Positions 38,027-46,721 of a stretch of 64,000 nt of DNA are shown one piece after another; position 1 is the stretch's first letter, and the number at the start of each line of letters is the position of its first letter. Where the stretch lies: the NCBI RefSeq assembly GCF_009664085.1, contig NZ_CP039268.1, forward strand, positions 1,287,501 through 1,351,500, written 5' to 3'. A program made the translations under genes and the position numbers. The notes beneath the pieces are model-generated. The model did no database searches. It saw only the letters and a program-made list of their open reading frames with translations, and was not told the DNA's origin. This DNA is from Thermochromatium tepidum ATCC 43061. Lineage in GTDB: Bacteria > Pseudomonadota > Gammaproteobacteria > Chromatiales > Chromatiaceae.

Positions 38027-38063
38027 GAGACGGGACGCTCCAGGAGTGGCGTCCCGCGTCTCC
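38027..38063. repeat. Long GC-rich hairpin downstream of fliW
   Basis: GAGAC-GGGACGC and GCGTCCC-GC-GTCTC pair across a ten-base loop. There is no T-run after it, so it is a stable stem-loop rather than a standard intrinsic terminator. It may end the fliW transcript or stabilise it. Confidence 0.5.
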
Positions 38064-38068
38064 AATGC

Positions 38069-38186
38069 CTAGGGATACGCTGATTTATTCCATTCGTGAT
38101 AAAACCTTCTCCCGTAACCCATTGATTTTGTAGGAGCGGCTTCAGCCGCGATTGAGAGGCACGCGATTTATTCAGCGTTTCCCTAG
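38069..38186. repeat. MITE with terminal inverted repeats and an internal REP-like palindrome
   Basis: The left arm CTAGGGATACGCTGA (38069-38083) pairs with TCAGCGTTTCCCTAG (38172-38186) with one mismatch. Inside is GTAGGAGCGGCTTCAGCCGC (near 38132), a REP-like palindrome known from many gammaproteobacteria. A second, partial copy of the right half lies at 57228-57289. It ends 16 bases before the rhodanese start codon. Confidence 0.65.
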
Positions 38187-38202
38187 CGGGGCAAGATCGA
38201 CT

Positions 38203-38667
38203 GTGAAGAATTTCCTAGAACTCATCAAGCATTGTCTGACCGAGGTGCGTGAGCTCATGCCCTGGGATCTGGAAGAGCGTCTCCAGGCCAATCCGGATCT
38301 GCTGATCGTCGATGTGCGTGAACCCGAAGAGTTCGCGGCCATGCACATCCCAGGCTCGATCAATGTACCTCGCGGCATCCTGGAATCGGCCTGTGAGTGG
38401 GACTATGAAGAAACGGTCCCCGAGCTGGTCCAGGCCCGCGAGCGCGAGATCGTGGTCGTCTGCCGCTCGGGCTATCGCAGCGTGCTGGCGGCGCATTCGC
38501 TGAACGTGCTCGGTTATACCAATGTTGCTTCGCTCAAGACCGGACTGCGTGGCTGGAAGGACTACGAGCAGCCGCTGGTCGACGGCGAGGGTCGGGAGGT
38601 CGATCTCGAGGCCGCCGACGATTATTTCACCCCGCGACTGCGCCCGGAGCAGCGCCGCCCAGCCTGA
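38203..38667 (+). CDS. Rhodanese-domain sulfurtransferase-like protein
   Basis: A single rhodanese domain follows a short helical N-terminus (NFLELIKHCLTEVREL). CH2A-like DLLIVDVREPEEFAAMHIPG and the catalytic loop VVCRSGYRSVLAA, with the active-site Cys, are present. Such proteins carry persulfide sulfur between partners. I start at GTG 38203, because the upstream open frame falls in a MITE. Other starts nearby cannot be excluded. Confidence 0.82.
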   Translation: MKNFLELIKHCLTEVRELMPWDLEERLQANPDLLIVDVREPEEFAAMHIPGSINVPRGILESACEWDYEETVPELVQAREREIVVVCRSGYRSVLAAHSLNVLGYTNVASLKTGLRGWKDYEQPLVDGEGREVDLEAADDYFTPRLRPEQRRPA

Positions 38668-38677
38668 ATCTGCGCCC

Positions 38678-38965
38678 ATGTCCGATCGCGATGCCCCACC
38701 GACGCCTGCCGAGCGCCATGCGATGATCGCGGTCGCGGCCTATTACCTGGCCGAACGGCGCGGTTTTGCGCCCGGTGGGGCCGAGGCCGATTGGTTGGCG
38801 GCCGAGCGGGCGATCGACGCCATGCTCGCCGCGCGCCAGCTGACGGGACCCATGGATGATGCAACGCGCGCGCGACTCATCCGCAATGCCCTGAGGCTCC
38901 AAGGGGGCGCCGGCGCGGGCGCGACGCACGTACAGCCCGATCCCACAGAGACCGCCCAGCCTTGA
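38678..38965 (+). CDS. DUF2934-like small protein
   Basis: The 95-residue product has a helical segment AAYYLAERRGFAPGGAEADW then LAAERAIDAML, which resembles the DUF2934 motif (a tyrosine-rich helix followed by a D-W-x-x-A-E signature). Function is unknown. ATG 38678 lies ten bases after the rhodanese stop, so they probably share a transcript. Its stop TGA is part of the TTGAC that begins a 51-base transposon relic. Confidence 0.65.
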   Translation: MSDRDAPPTPAERHAMIAVAAYYLAERRGFAPGGAEADWLAAERAIDAMLAARQLTGPMDDATRARLIRNALRLQGGAGAGATHVQPDPTETAQP

Positions 38966-39012
38966 CCCGTTGCGCGACGAGCCTCGGCCTTCAGACCGGG
39001 GAGGATGTCAAC
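38962..39012 (+). mobile_element. 51-base IS200/IS605 relic: left end fused to right end
   Basis: The relic starts TTGACCCGTTGCGCGAC, the left end seen at 7180 and 26220, and ends GGGGAGGATGTCAAC, the right end seen at 6921. The two ends meet at a shared CGGCCT, with the whole body deleted. It fits exactly into the gap between the DUF2934 gene, whose stop codon it contains, and the rsmA start six bases later. Confidence 0.65.
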
Positions 39013-39018
39013 GACCTC

Positions 39019-39816
39019 ATGGAACATCATCGTGCCCGCAAGCGCTTCGGTCAGAACTTTCTGCACGATCCGGTCATCATCGACCGCATCCAGGCCGCCA
39101 TCGACGCCCGACCGGGCGAGCGTCTGGTCGAGATCGGGCCGGGGCAGGGCGCCATCACCCTGGGGCTCTTGACCCGGGCCGGTGCGCTCGACGTCATCGA
39201 ACTCGATCGCGATCTCATCGAGCCGCTGCGACGGCGGCTGGGCGGTCTGGGCGAGCTGCGCATCCACCACGCCGATGCGCTCGACTTCGACCTGCGCACA
39301 CTCGTGGATCCCAGGGGCACGGCCTCACTGCGGCTCGTTGGCAATCTGCCCTACAACATCTCGACCCCACTGCTGTTCCATTTCCTCGACCAGATCGAGG
39401 TGCTCCAGGATCTGCACCTGATGCTGCAAAGAGAGGTCGTCGACCGTATCGTGGCCGCGCCAGGCGACAAGCGCTATGGAAGGCTCTCGGTCATGATTCA
39501 GAGCCGCTGTCAGGCCACGAATCTGTTTCGCATCGGCCCAGGCGCCTTCACGCCGGCCCCCAAGGTCGAATCGGCCTTTCTGCGTCTGCGTCCGTTGCGA
39601 CCGCTCCCGTATCCCATCGACGATCCCATCATCCACGAACGGATCGTCGCCGCCGCCTTCGGTCAGCGCCGCAAGACCCTGCGTAACAGTCTGTCCGGGG
39701 TCGTTGCCCCGTCACTGCTCGAAGCGGCCGGTATCGATCCTAGGTGTCGCGCCGAAGAGCTCGATGTCGCTGATTATGCGCGACTGGCCAATCTGGTCGC
39801 CGCTCTTCCTGGTTGA
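39019..39816 (+). CDS. rsmA: 16S rRNA dimethyladenosine transferase RsmA (KsgA)
   Basis: RsmA dimethylates A1518 and A1519 of 16S rRNA late in small-subunit assembly. Motifs are KRFGQNFLHDPVI, the SAM-binding EIGPGQGAITLGLL and the catalytic NLPYNISTPLLF; the C-terminal helical domain is complete (265 residues). The open frame reaches back through the transposon relic to 38962, but homology starts at MEHHRARKRFGQN. The relic's GGGGAGG may now serve as a distant ribosome site. Confidence 0.95.
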   Translation: MEHHRARKRFGQNFLHDPVIIDRIQAAIDARPGERLVEIGPGQGAITLGLLTRAGALDVIELDRDLIEPLRRRLGGLGELRIHHADALDFDLRTLVDPRGTASLRLVGNLPYNISTPLLFHFLDQIEVLQDLHLMLQREVVDRIVAAPGDKRYGRLSVMIQSRCQATNLFRIGPGAFTPAPKVESAFLRLRPLRPLPYPIDDPIIHERIVAAAFGQRRKTLRNSLSGVVAPSLLEAAGIDPRCRAEELDVADYARLANLVAALPG

Positions 39817-39884
39817 GCACATTCAAGCCGACCGCGCATCTGCCGTTAAGGGGGGTATGCCCAATGTGCGCAGGAGCCGCTCCC

Positions 39885-41060
39885 ATGAGCATTCAAGCCC
39901 AGTTTTCGTCGCTCGTCGCCAATACTCTGACCCTCAAGTCGCATACCCAGGTCGGCGCGCAGGCTGGATCTCCGTCTCTGCGTGAACCAGCCGGAGCGCT
40001 CTCCAGCCTTCAGGACAAGGCACTCAGTGCCATCGCCCGCGAGATCCCGGGCATGGATGTGGCCGGACTGAAAAAGCTCGATCCCAACGAATACACCCCT
40101 GAAAAGGTCGCAGACCGGATCACCCGCTTCGTCGCCCTGGGACTGGAGAATGCCCGCGCCCGTGGCAAGTCCGAGGAAGAGATCCAGTCGCTCTATGAGA
40201 GCGCGGTCAGGGGGGCCGAGCAGGGCTTCAAGGAGGCCAAGGAGATCCTCTCCAACCTCAGGGTCCTCGAGGGCAAGGTCGCCGAGCAGGTCGAGGCGAC
40301 CGAAAAGCTGACCTTCGAGGGCTTGGCCAAGCTGTCGCCGGCCCTGGCCAGGGCCGAACCAAAGAACGCGCCGCCGACAGCCGCGATCTCTGGTCTGGCC
40401 GTCGCCGATCGTTATCAAAAAGCCGAGGACTTCAGCCTCAGGCTCAAGACGCGCGAGGGCGATGAGGTCGAGATCAGCTTTAGCCGCAACCTCGAGACCC
40501 AGGGGCGTTTTGGCTTCTCACAGGATGGCGAGGGCAACAGCGCGTCCGTCTTGGACATCAGCCGATCCGAGAGCACCGGTTATCAGTTCAGCGTGAAGGG
40601 CGACCTGAGCGAGGACGAACTCAAGGCCATCCAGAAACTGGTCCAGGACGTGGGCAGGCTGGCCAATGACTTCTTCGGTGGTGATGTACAGAAGGCCTTC
40701 GAGCAGGCACCGGATGTCCGCTTCGATCCCTCCCAGCTCGCCTCCATGAACCTGACCCTGAGTCGCTCCGAGAGCTACAGTGCGGCCCGAATCTATGAAG
40801 GCACCCAACGTCTCGAACAACCCGAATCGATCCAGAACGCGGGGCGTCGTCTCGGTCACATGATGCGCGAGCTGCGTGAGACCGCCGAGCGTCCAGAACT
40901 CGGTTTCCTCAGTCGGCCCGATCAGACGGTGGGGCAACTCCTGAAAGGGCTCGTCGAGCAAGATGGCCGTTTCCAGAACGCAGATGCCGATCAACAGACG
41001 CGCTATCTAGAATACGTGCAACGTCTACTCGGCTCGCTCACGCCGGAGCAATCCAACTAA
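39885..41060 (+). CDS. DUF5610-like protein next to chemotaxis genes
   Basis: The 391-residue protein has a Ser/Thr/Gln-rich start, then an acidic helical block (LDPNEYTPEKVADRITRFVA) and a beta-rich part with SFSRNLETQGRFGFSQDGEG. It ends in another helical region (YLEYVQRLLGSLTPEQSN). I believe it belongs to the DUF5610 family, found near motility genes, but no activity is known. AGGAG lies before ATG 39885; the frame is open from 39813 without a ribosome site. There is no signal peptide. Confidence 0.65.
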   Translation: MSIQAQFSSLVANTLTLKSHTQVGAQAGSPSLREPAGALSSLQDKALSAIAREIPGMDVAGLKKLDPNEYTPEKVADRITRFVALGLENARARGKSEEEIQSLYESAVRGAEQGFKEAKEILSNLRVLEGKVAEQVEATEKLTFEGLAKLSPALARAEPKNAPPTAAISGLAVADRYQKAEDFSLRLKTREGDEVEISFSRNLETQGRFGFSQDGEGNSASVLDISRSESTGYQFSVKGDLSEDELKAIQKLVQDVGRLANDFFGGDVQKAFEQAPDVRFDPSQLASMNLTLSRSESYSAARIYEGTQRLEQPESIQNAGRRLGHMMRELRETAERPELGFLSRPDQTVGQLLKGLVEQDGRFQNADADQQTRYLEYVQRLLGSLTPEQSN

Positions 41061-41252
41061 ATATTGATACAAGGCAGTATTCAGCTCAGCGCCAAACCCC
41101 TTAGAATCGCCCCCTAAAACCGAACAGCTTGGACCCAATCGCTACCCCCTGAGTTAGAGGGGGCGATTGTGTCCACATCAAGGGGGTCAAGGCGTGCCTG
41201 ATCAATCATCACCATCGCTTGCGCTTGGGGCCCGATCCTCCTGGGGCTGGTC

Positions 41253-42314
41253 TTGCTGGGGATCTTGGCCGCCGGCGCGATCCTGGTCCTCGAGCATACC
41301 GCCCCCCTGGCCTGGGGGCTGGCGGTACTGCTGCCTGGGCTCGCCAGCCTGCTGGCGCTCGCCCAGGGGCGTGCCCATCAGGCCGAACTCGCCAGGGTCA
41401 GGGCCGAGGCCGGGCTCCAGATCGATTACCAGACGCGCCAGCTCCAGGCCTGGGAGCACGCCTTCGAGCGTCTGGCCATCGAGCTCTTCCCCATCTTGGT
41501 GCGCCACATCGAACACGCGCGTCAGCTCACCGAGCAGAGCATCACTCAGTTGTCGCATTCCTTCAGCGCCCTCGTCAGCGACCTGGAGGCGGTGATCGCG
41601 ACCACTCAGTCGGACGACCCCCAGGATCAGGCCGTCCTCCGCCAGTTCGAGCAGAGCCGTGCGACCCTAAAAGAGGTGATCGCCGACTTCGAGTCCATCC
41701 TGCATCGTGAGTCGTCCATGATCGAGCAGGTCGATCATCTGACCGGCTTTGGTGAGCAGATGCGCCAGATGGCCCAGGACGTGCGATCGGTCGCCGAGCA
41801 GATCAATCTCCTGGCGCTCAATGCCGCGATCGAGGCGGCGCGCGCCGGTGAGCAGGGACGCGGTTTCGCAGTCGTCGCCGACGAGGTGCGCAAGCTGGCC
41901 GGTTCATCGGCCAACACGGGCGCGCGCATCAGCGCCAAGGTTGAGGAGCTAGCGCGCTCGCTGGCCCAAACCCAATCGATGGTTAAATCCTCGATATCAA
42001 GCGCCGATGAGATGGTGCGCGAGTCCGAGCGCAAGGTCGAGGCGGTCATGGATCGTTTGCATCAGACCGCCGCCGCCCTCGACGCCGAGGCGCAGCGTCT
42101 GCGCGCCCTGGGCGCCGATATCCGTACCCGCATCACCGCCTCGCTGGTGGATCTCCAGTTCCAGGACCGCACCAGTCAGGTGTTGGCGCATGTCTGCGAG
42201 GCATTGGAACGCCTGAGCGAGCGTCTGCGGACCACAGCCCAGCATGACCTGAGCGAACAGGAACGCGATCTCCTAGAGATCGACGGACTCCTGGCCCGGA
42301 TGCTCGACTCCTAA
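41253..42314 (+). CDS. Short methyl-accepting chemotaxis protein without sensor domain (N-terminus probably frameshifted)
   Basis: Two membrane helices near the N-terminus ([13 protein letters not shown] and [15 protein letters not shown]) are followed by a coiled-coil linker and a chemoreceptor signalling tip ([20 protein letters not shown]). There is no periplasmic domain and no clear HAMP. The only in-frame start is TTG 41253, which cuts the first helix. A better start is GTG 41194 with AGGGGG seven bases upstream. It encodes [12 protein letters not shown] in another frame, and one extra G in the run at 41227-41230 would join the two. It heads the che cluster. Confidence 0.8.
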   Translation: MLGILAAGAILVLEHTAPLAWGLAVLLPGLASLLALAQGRAHQAELARVRAEAGLQIDYQTRQLQAWEHAFERLAIELFPILVRHIEHARQLTEQSITQLSHSFSALVSDLEAVIATTQSDDPQDQAVLRQFEQSRATLKEVIADFESILHRESSMIEQVDHLTGFGEQMRQMAQDVRSVAEQINLLALNAAIEAARAGEQGRGFAVVADEVRKLAGSSANTGARISAKVEELARSLAQTQSMVKSSISSADEMVRESERKVEAVMDRLHQTAAALDAEAQRLRALGADIRTRITASLVDLQFQDRTSQVLAHVCEALERLSERLRTTAQHDLSEQERDLLEIDGLLARMLDS

Positions 42315-42411
42315 AGCACCCTCGAGGAACACACCCTGCATCATGGCGGCCCCCTGACCTCGAGGTCGGCGAGCATCTCTGAGTTGACGTTCTTCTGAGA
42401 GGAAATCAGGC

Positions 42412-42783
42412 ATGGCGAAGACGATCATGGTGGTCGATGATTCAGCCTCCTTTCGCAGTGTGGTGGGGATTGCGCTCAGGGGCGCAGGCTATGAGGTGAT
42501 CGAGGCCTGCGACGGGCGTGATGCCCTGGCCAAGCTGGATGGGACCATCAAGGTGCATCTCATCATCAGTGACGTAAACATGCCCAACATGGATGGCATC
42601 ACCCTGGTCAGCGAGATCAAGAAGCTGCCCAATTACAGGTTTACGCCGATCCTGATGCTGACCACCGAGAGTCAGCCCGAGAAAAAGGAGGCCGCGCGTG
42701 CAGCCGGGGCCAAGGCCTGGCTGGTCAAGCCCTTCCAGCCGCCGATGCTGCTGGATGCCGTATCCAAGCTGATATTGCCCTGA
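42412..42783 (+). CDS. CheY-like single-domain response regulator
   Basis: The 123 residues form one receiver domain. Asp9 and Asp10 (VVDDS) form the acidic pocket, Asp54 in ISDVNMPNMDG is the phosphoacceptor, Thr84 lies in LMLTTE, and Lys106 in LVKPF. It probably receives phosphate from the neighbouring CheA and acts on the flagellar switch or as a phosphate sink. AGGAAA lies upstream of the ATG. It is the second gene of the chemotaxis cluster. Confidence 0.93.
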   Translation: MAKTIMVVDDSASFRSVVGIALRGAGYEVIEACDGRDALAKLDGTIKVHLIISDVNMPNMDGITLVSEIKKLPNYRFTPILMLTTESQPEKKEAARAAGAKAWLVKPFQPPMLLDAVSKLILP

Positions 42784-42823
42784 GCGGCGGGTTGTTTAGG
42801 CACTCGAATCCAGGAGCTTGAAG

Positions 42824-43144
42824 ATGGACGCCCAACCAGACTGCCCCGATCAACTGCGACTGACCGGTGAGCTGACCATCTATACCGTTGCCGAGATCCT
42901 GACACGCCTGCGCGCCCCCTTGGCCGAGCATCCCGTCTTGGCGTTGGACCTGTCCGAGGTCACCGAGCTCGATGGGGCCGGGTTGCAGCTCCTGCTGTGG
43001 CTGCGCGAGACGGCGCGCGCCCGCGGCAGTGCGCTGCATCTGGTCGCGCCGAACCCAGCGGTGCGCAGGGTCATCGAGCTGCTTCAGCTCCATAACAGGT
43101 TCGACCTCGATGCCGCCGACGCGGCGGCGGGGGGCGGCGCATGA
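42824..43144 (+). CDS. STAS-domain protein of the che cluster
   Basis: The 106 residues fit the STAS fold of anti-sigma-factor antagonists, with ALDLSEVTELDGAGLQLLLW holding the region that is phosphorylated in SpoIIAA (here Asp-Gly-Ala rather than Ser). Small STAS proteins before cheA are common in proteobacterial chemotaxis operons, but their role is poorly known. The start is ATG 42824 with AGGAG seven bases upstream. The stop overlaps the cheA ATG as ATGA. Confidence 0.85.
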   Translation: MDAQPDCPDQLRLTGELTIYTVAEILTRLRAPLAEHPVLALDLSEVTELDGAGLQLLLWLRETARARGSALHLVAPNPAVRRVIELLQLHNRFDLDAADAAAGGGA

Positions 43145-44718
43145 GCCTGGATACGGCCCATCAGGCCTTTCTCACCGAGGTCGCTGAGCTGCTCCACTCC
43201 ATGGAAGAGGCGCTCTTGACCCTGGAGGACGACCCTGCAGATCCCGAGGCGCTCAATGAGGTCTTCCGGGCCATGCATACCATCAAGGGCACTGCCGGTG
43301 TGTTCGGCTATGAGGCCATCGTCGCCTTCACCCATGCCGTCGAGACCCTGATGGAGCAGGCGCGCTCGGGCCAGATACCCTTGACCCGGCCGCTGATCGC
43401 GACCCTGCTTGAGTGTCGCGACCACACCACACGGCTCGTCGATGCCGTCACCACGGGGTCTGCACCGGATGCACCGCTCGATCCAGAGCTCGCGGACGCC
43501 GGCGCGGCCTTGCTGGCACGGCTCGGGCCGGCCTCTGGCAAGGGGGCGGAGGCCGCCGCTGGTGGCGGGATCCGCCTAGACCCGGGTCAGCAGGCACACC
43601 GCGCGGCGGAGGCCAGCCAGCTGCCGGTCACCAGCGACCTCTGGATGATCACGCTCAGGTTCAAGCGCGACGCCTTTCGCAACGGCATCGATCCGCTGTC
43701 CTTCCTGCGCTATCTGGGGTCGCTCGGCGAGCTGGTCTATGTGACCACCCAGCTCGACCCCGAGGCGCTGCGCGAGGGTGGCTTTGACCCCGAGAGCTGC
43801 TATCTCGAGTTTGGCATCGGCTTTCGCGGCGAGGCCGATCGGGCGACCCTGGCCGGGGTGTTCGAGTTCGCCGATCAAGACTGCGAGATCCGGATTCTCG
43901 AACCCGATACGGCCCAGTCGAAATACCTGGATCTGCTCGCAGACGTGCCCGACGATCAGATCGGCTGGATCGGCGACCTCTTGGTCCAGATCGGTGCCCT
44001 GACCCAACGCGAGCTCCAGCGCGCCCTGGAGACGCAACTGGCCGAGGCCGAGACCGAATCCAGGCGCCGCCGTCTGGGAGAGATCCTGGTGGAACAGGGG
44101 GTCGTCAAGCCGGCGGTGGTCGAGCAGGCGGTACGTACCCAGGAGGCCGCACGGACCCGGCGTCAGGAGGAGACGCGCTTCATCCGGGTCGATGCCCAGC
44201 GCCTGGGGCATCTGATCGACCTGATCGGTGAGCTGGTCACCAGCAGCGCCGCGATCCGGGTCCTCATCAAGCGTGCCGGGATCGAGGATATCAACGAGGT
44301 GGTCGATGGCGTCGAGTATCTGGTCTCCGAGATCCGCGACAATGCCCTCCAGCTGCGCATGGTGCCGATCGGCGAGTCGCTGTCGCGTTTCAAGCGCGTG
44401 GTCCGCGATGCCAGTCGCGAGCTCGGCAAGGAGATCGAGCTGGTCATTACTGGCGGCGAGACCGAGCTCGACAAGACTGTGGTCGAGAAGCTGATCGACC
44501 CGCTGACCCATCTGATCCGCAACGCCGTTGACCACGGTATCGAGACGCCCGAGGTGCGGCGCGCACGCGGCAAGCCGGCTCAGGGCCGGGTGCGCATCAA
44601 TGCCCATCACGATTCGGGCCATATCGTGGTCGAGATCGCCGACGACGGTGCCGGACTCGATGGACGCCGAACACAGCAGGCGACACCAGGGCGGACACTA
44701 CATCAATCTGCGCGGTGA
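43141..44718 (+). pseudogene. cheA: Chemotaxis kinase CheA, broken inside the ATPase domain
   Basis: The N-terminal Hpt domain is intact, with phospho-accepting His46 in AMHTIKGTAG. A middle region, the dimerisation helices (FIRVDAQRLGHLIDLIGELV) and the start of the histidine-kinase ATPase follow, with the N box [11 protein letters not shown] and the G1-like [10 protein letters not shown]. After about codon 507 the reading frame is lost and the protein ends in the unrelated [17 protein letters not shown]. The rest of the ATP lid, the G2 box and the CheW-like domain are absent from this frame. The CheW-like tail appears in the next frame (44660 onward). As shown, this kinase cannot bind ATP or dock to receptors. 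Confidence 0.85.
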
Positions 44719-46711
44719 GGTGCTGCCCTTCATCCGTTTGACCGAACTGTTCGAGAACGCTGGCCCAGAGCGGCACACCGGTCGGCGCGAAAGCCTGGTG
44801 GTGGTGCGCTTCGGTCATCACAAGATGGGGCTGGTGGTGGATCGGTTGCTCGGCGAGCTACAGACCGTCATCAAACCGCTCGGCAAGGTCTTTGAGCGAC
44901 TGCGCGGTGTGGCCGGTGCCACCATCCTGGGTACGGGCGATATCGCCTTGATCCTGGATGTCGCGGAGTTGGCGGCCATCGCCGAGGGGCAGCGTGATCG
45001 TCGCCCGGCCAGGGGCATCAAGGCGACCACAGAGGGTCTGGCCACCCTCATCGCCGAGGTTAAAAACGCCGAACGGCTCAAACTCTTGCACACGGCTCAG
45101 GAGCATATCGACAGCTACGCCAAGGGTGTCGAACGGGTCATCGGCTTGCTTCGCGAACGCAATCGGCTGGTCAATCTCGAGATGCCTAAGACCGGGGGCG
45201 AGGTCGAACAGGCCCTCACCGAGATCTGGGACCAGGCCAATCGCACTCAGGACCTGGAGATGGCGACCCAAGCGACCCTGGCGCTGCGTCATCTGCTGAT
45301 TGCGCGCATCTATGTGCGTTACTTCGTCGATAACAACGCCATGTCGCATGTCGAGCGCGTGCGTCAGGAGTGGGCCGGGTTACAGGAGAGGCTCACCCAG
45401 CTCGACCGGGGATTGACCAATCCCGAGCAACGCCGCCGATTCGAGACCGCGCTGCGGGGTCAGAACGACTATCGGGGCCAGTTCGAGCTCCTGGTCAAGA
45501 CCATCCTCGAACAGAATGAGATCGTCACCACGACGCTCGATGCCTTGGGTCCGAAGTTTGCCAGTCTGCTCCAAGAGGTCAGACACCAATACCTCGCCGA
45601 GCAGAATGAGCTTGGCCCCAAGGTGCAGGCGGCCAATGCCCGCGCCGTGGTCATCATCTCAGTATTGTCGCTGTTCGCTGTCCTGCTCGGCGTCCTGATC
45701 GCCTGGCTGATCATCCGCAGCGTCATGGCGCAGTTGGGCCATGATCCGGGCGTGATCGCCGAGGTGACCAAACAGGTCGCGGCCGGCAATCTCGCCATCG
45801 ACTTCGATCAGACCAGGTTGCGCGGTGTCTATAAAGACATGTCCGCCATGGTTGAGCGCCTGCGCCAGGTGGTCAGCGAGGTCCGAGCCGGTGCCGACAA
45901 TCTGAGCAGCGCCTCGAGCCAGGTCAGTTCGACGGCGCAGGCGCTCAGTCAGGGTGCGACCGAGCAGGCGGCAAGCGTGGAGGAGACCACGGCGAGCATC
46001 GAGCAGCTCAATGCCTCGGTGCAGCAGAACACCGAGAACGCGCGTGTGACGAATGGCATCGCCAGGAGCTCGGCTGAGGAGGCGCGTCGCGGCGGTGAAG
46101 CGGTGGCACGCACGGTGGCGGCGATGAAGGAGATCGCAAGCAAGATCGGGCTGATCGAGGACATCGCCTACAAGACCAACCTGCTCGCCCTCAACGCCGC
46201 CATCGAGGCAGCACGGGCGGGTGAACACGGCAAGGGCTTTACAGTGGTCGCTGCCGAGGTGCGCAAGCTGGCCGAGAATAGTGGCCTGACCGCCCAGGAG
46301 ATCAACCAGTTGGCCACCAACAGCGTGGCGATCGCCGAGGAGGCCGGGAGGCTCTTGGAACAGATGGTGCCCAATATCGTCAAGACCGCGGACCTGGTGG
46401 AGGAGATCACGGCAGCCTCCAACGAGCAAGCGGCAGGGATTGCGCAGATCAACGAGGCGATGAATCAGCTCGACAAGGCGACTCAGCAGAACGCCTCGGC
46501 CTCGGAGGAGCTGGCGGCGACGGCCGAGGAACTCAGCGGCCAGGCCGGCCAATTGCAAGAGACCATGGGCTTTTTCCGGTTGGGGACGGGGGGGTCGCGA
46601 CCCGCGAGCCGAAGGCCGGCGCCAGCGCCGGCAGGGGGGCGAGGGCGGTCGGAGCCAGTCGATACCGTGGCGCTCGAGACCTTCGACCACCAGGACTTCG
46701 AACGCTTCTGA
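44660..46711 (+). CDS. Chimera: CheA CheW-like C-terminus joined to a chemoreceptor lacking its N-terminus
   Basis: From ATG 44660 the first 110 residues are the second half of a CheA CheW-like domain ([40 protein letters not shown]). From roughly residue 120 (near [20 protein letters not shown]) it becomes a chemoreceptor. That part has a helical ligand-binding region, one membrane helix ([20 protein letters not shown]), a HAMP-like part and a complete signalling tip ([20 protein letters not shown]). TM1 of the receptor is missing. The frame is open throughout. It looks like the product of two deletions; it could equally reflect misassembly. Confidence 0.7.
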   Translation: MDAEHSRRHQGGHYINLRGEVLPFIRLTELFENAGPERHTGRRESLVVVRFGHHKMGLVVDRLLGELQTVIKPLGKVFERLRGVAGATILGTGDIALILDVAELAAIAEGQRDRRPARGIKATTEGLATLIAEVKNAERLKLLHTAQEHIDSYAKGVERVIGLLRERNRLVNLEMPKTGGEVEQALTEIWDQANRTQDLEMATQATLALRHLLIARIYVRYFVDNNAMSHVERVRQEWAGLQERLTQLDRGLTNPEQRRRFETALRGQNDYRGQFELLVKTILEQNEIVTTTLDALGPKFASLLQEVRHQYLAEQNELGPKVQAANARAVVIISVLSLFAVLLGVLIAWLIIRSVMAQLGHDPGVIAEVTKQVAAGNLAIDFDQTRLRGVYKDMSAMVERLRQVVSEVRAGADNLSSASSQVSSTAQALSQGATEQAASVEETTASIEQLNASVQQNTENARVTNGIARSSAEEARRGGEAVARTVAAMKEIASKIGLIEDIAYKTNLLALNAAIEAARAGEHGKGFTVVAAEVRKLAENSGLTAQEINQLATNSVAIAEEAGRLLEQMVPNIVKTADLVEEITAASNEQAAGIAQINEAMNQLDKATQQNASASEELAATAEELSGQAGQLQETMGFFRLGTGGSRPASRRPAPAPAGGRGRSEPVDTVALETFDHQDFERF

Positions 46712-46721
46712 GGGTGGGATC

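Noticed and set aside
38027-38063. Intrinsic terminator for fliW
   Set aside because: The hairpin is strong but no T-run follows, so it is listed as a repeat only.
38152-38202. Rhodanese start at 38152
   Set aside because: This segment is the end of a REP-containing MITE.
39813-39884. Extension of the DUF5610-like protein to 39813
   Set aside because: AGGAG lies at the correct distance from ATG 39885 and the extension has no such site.
43576-44622. Minus-strand open frame of 348 codons opposite cheA
   Set aside because: It is an antisense shadow. The cheA frame carries all recognised motifs.
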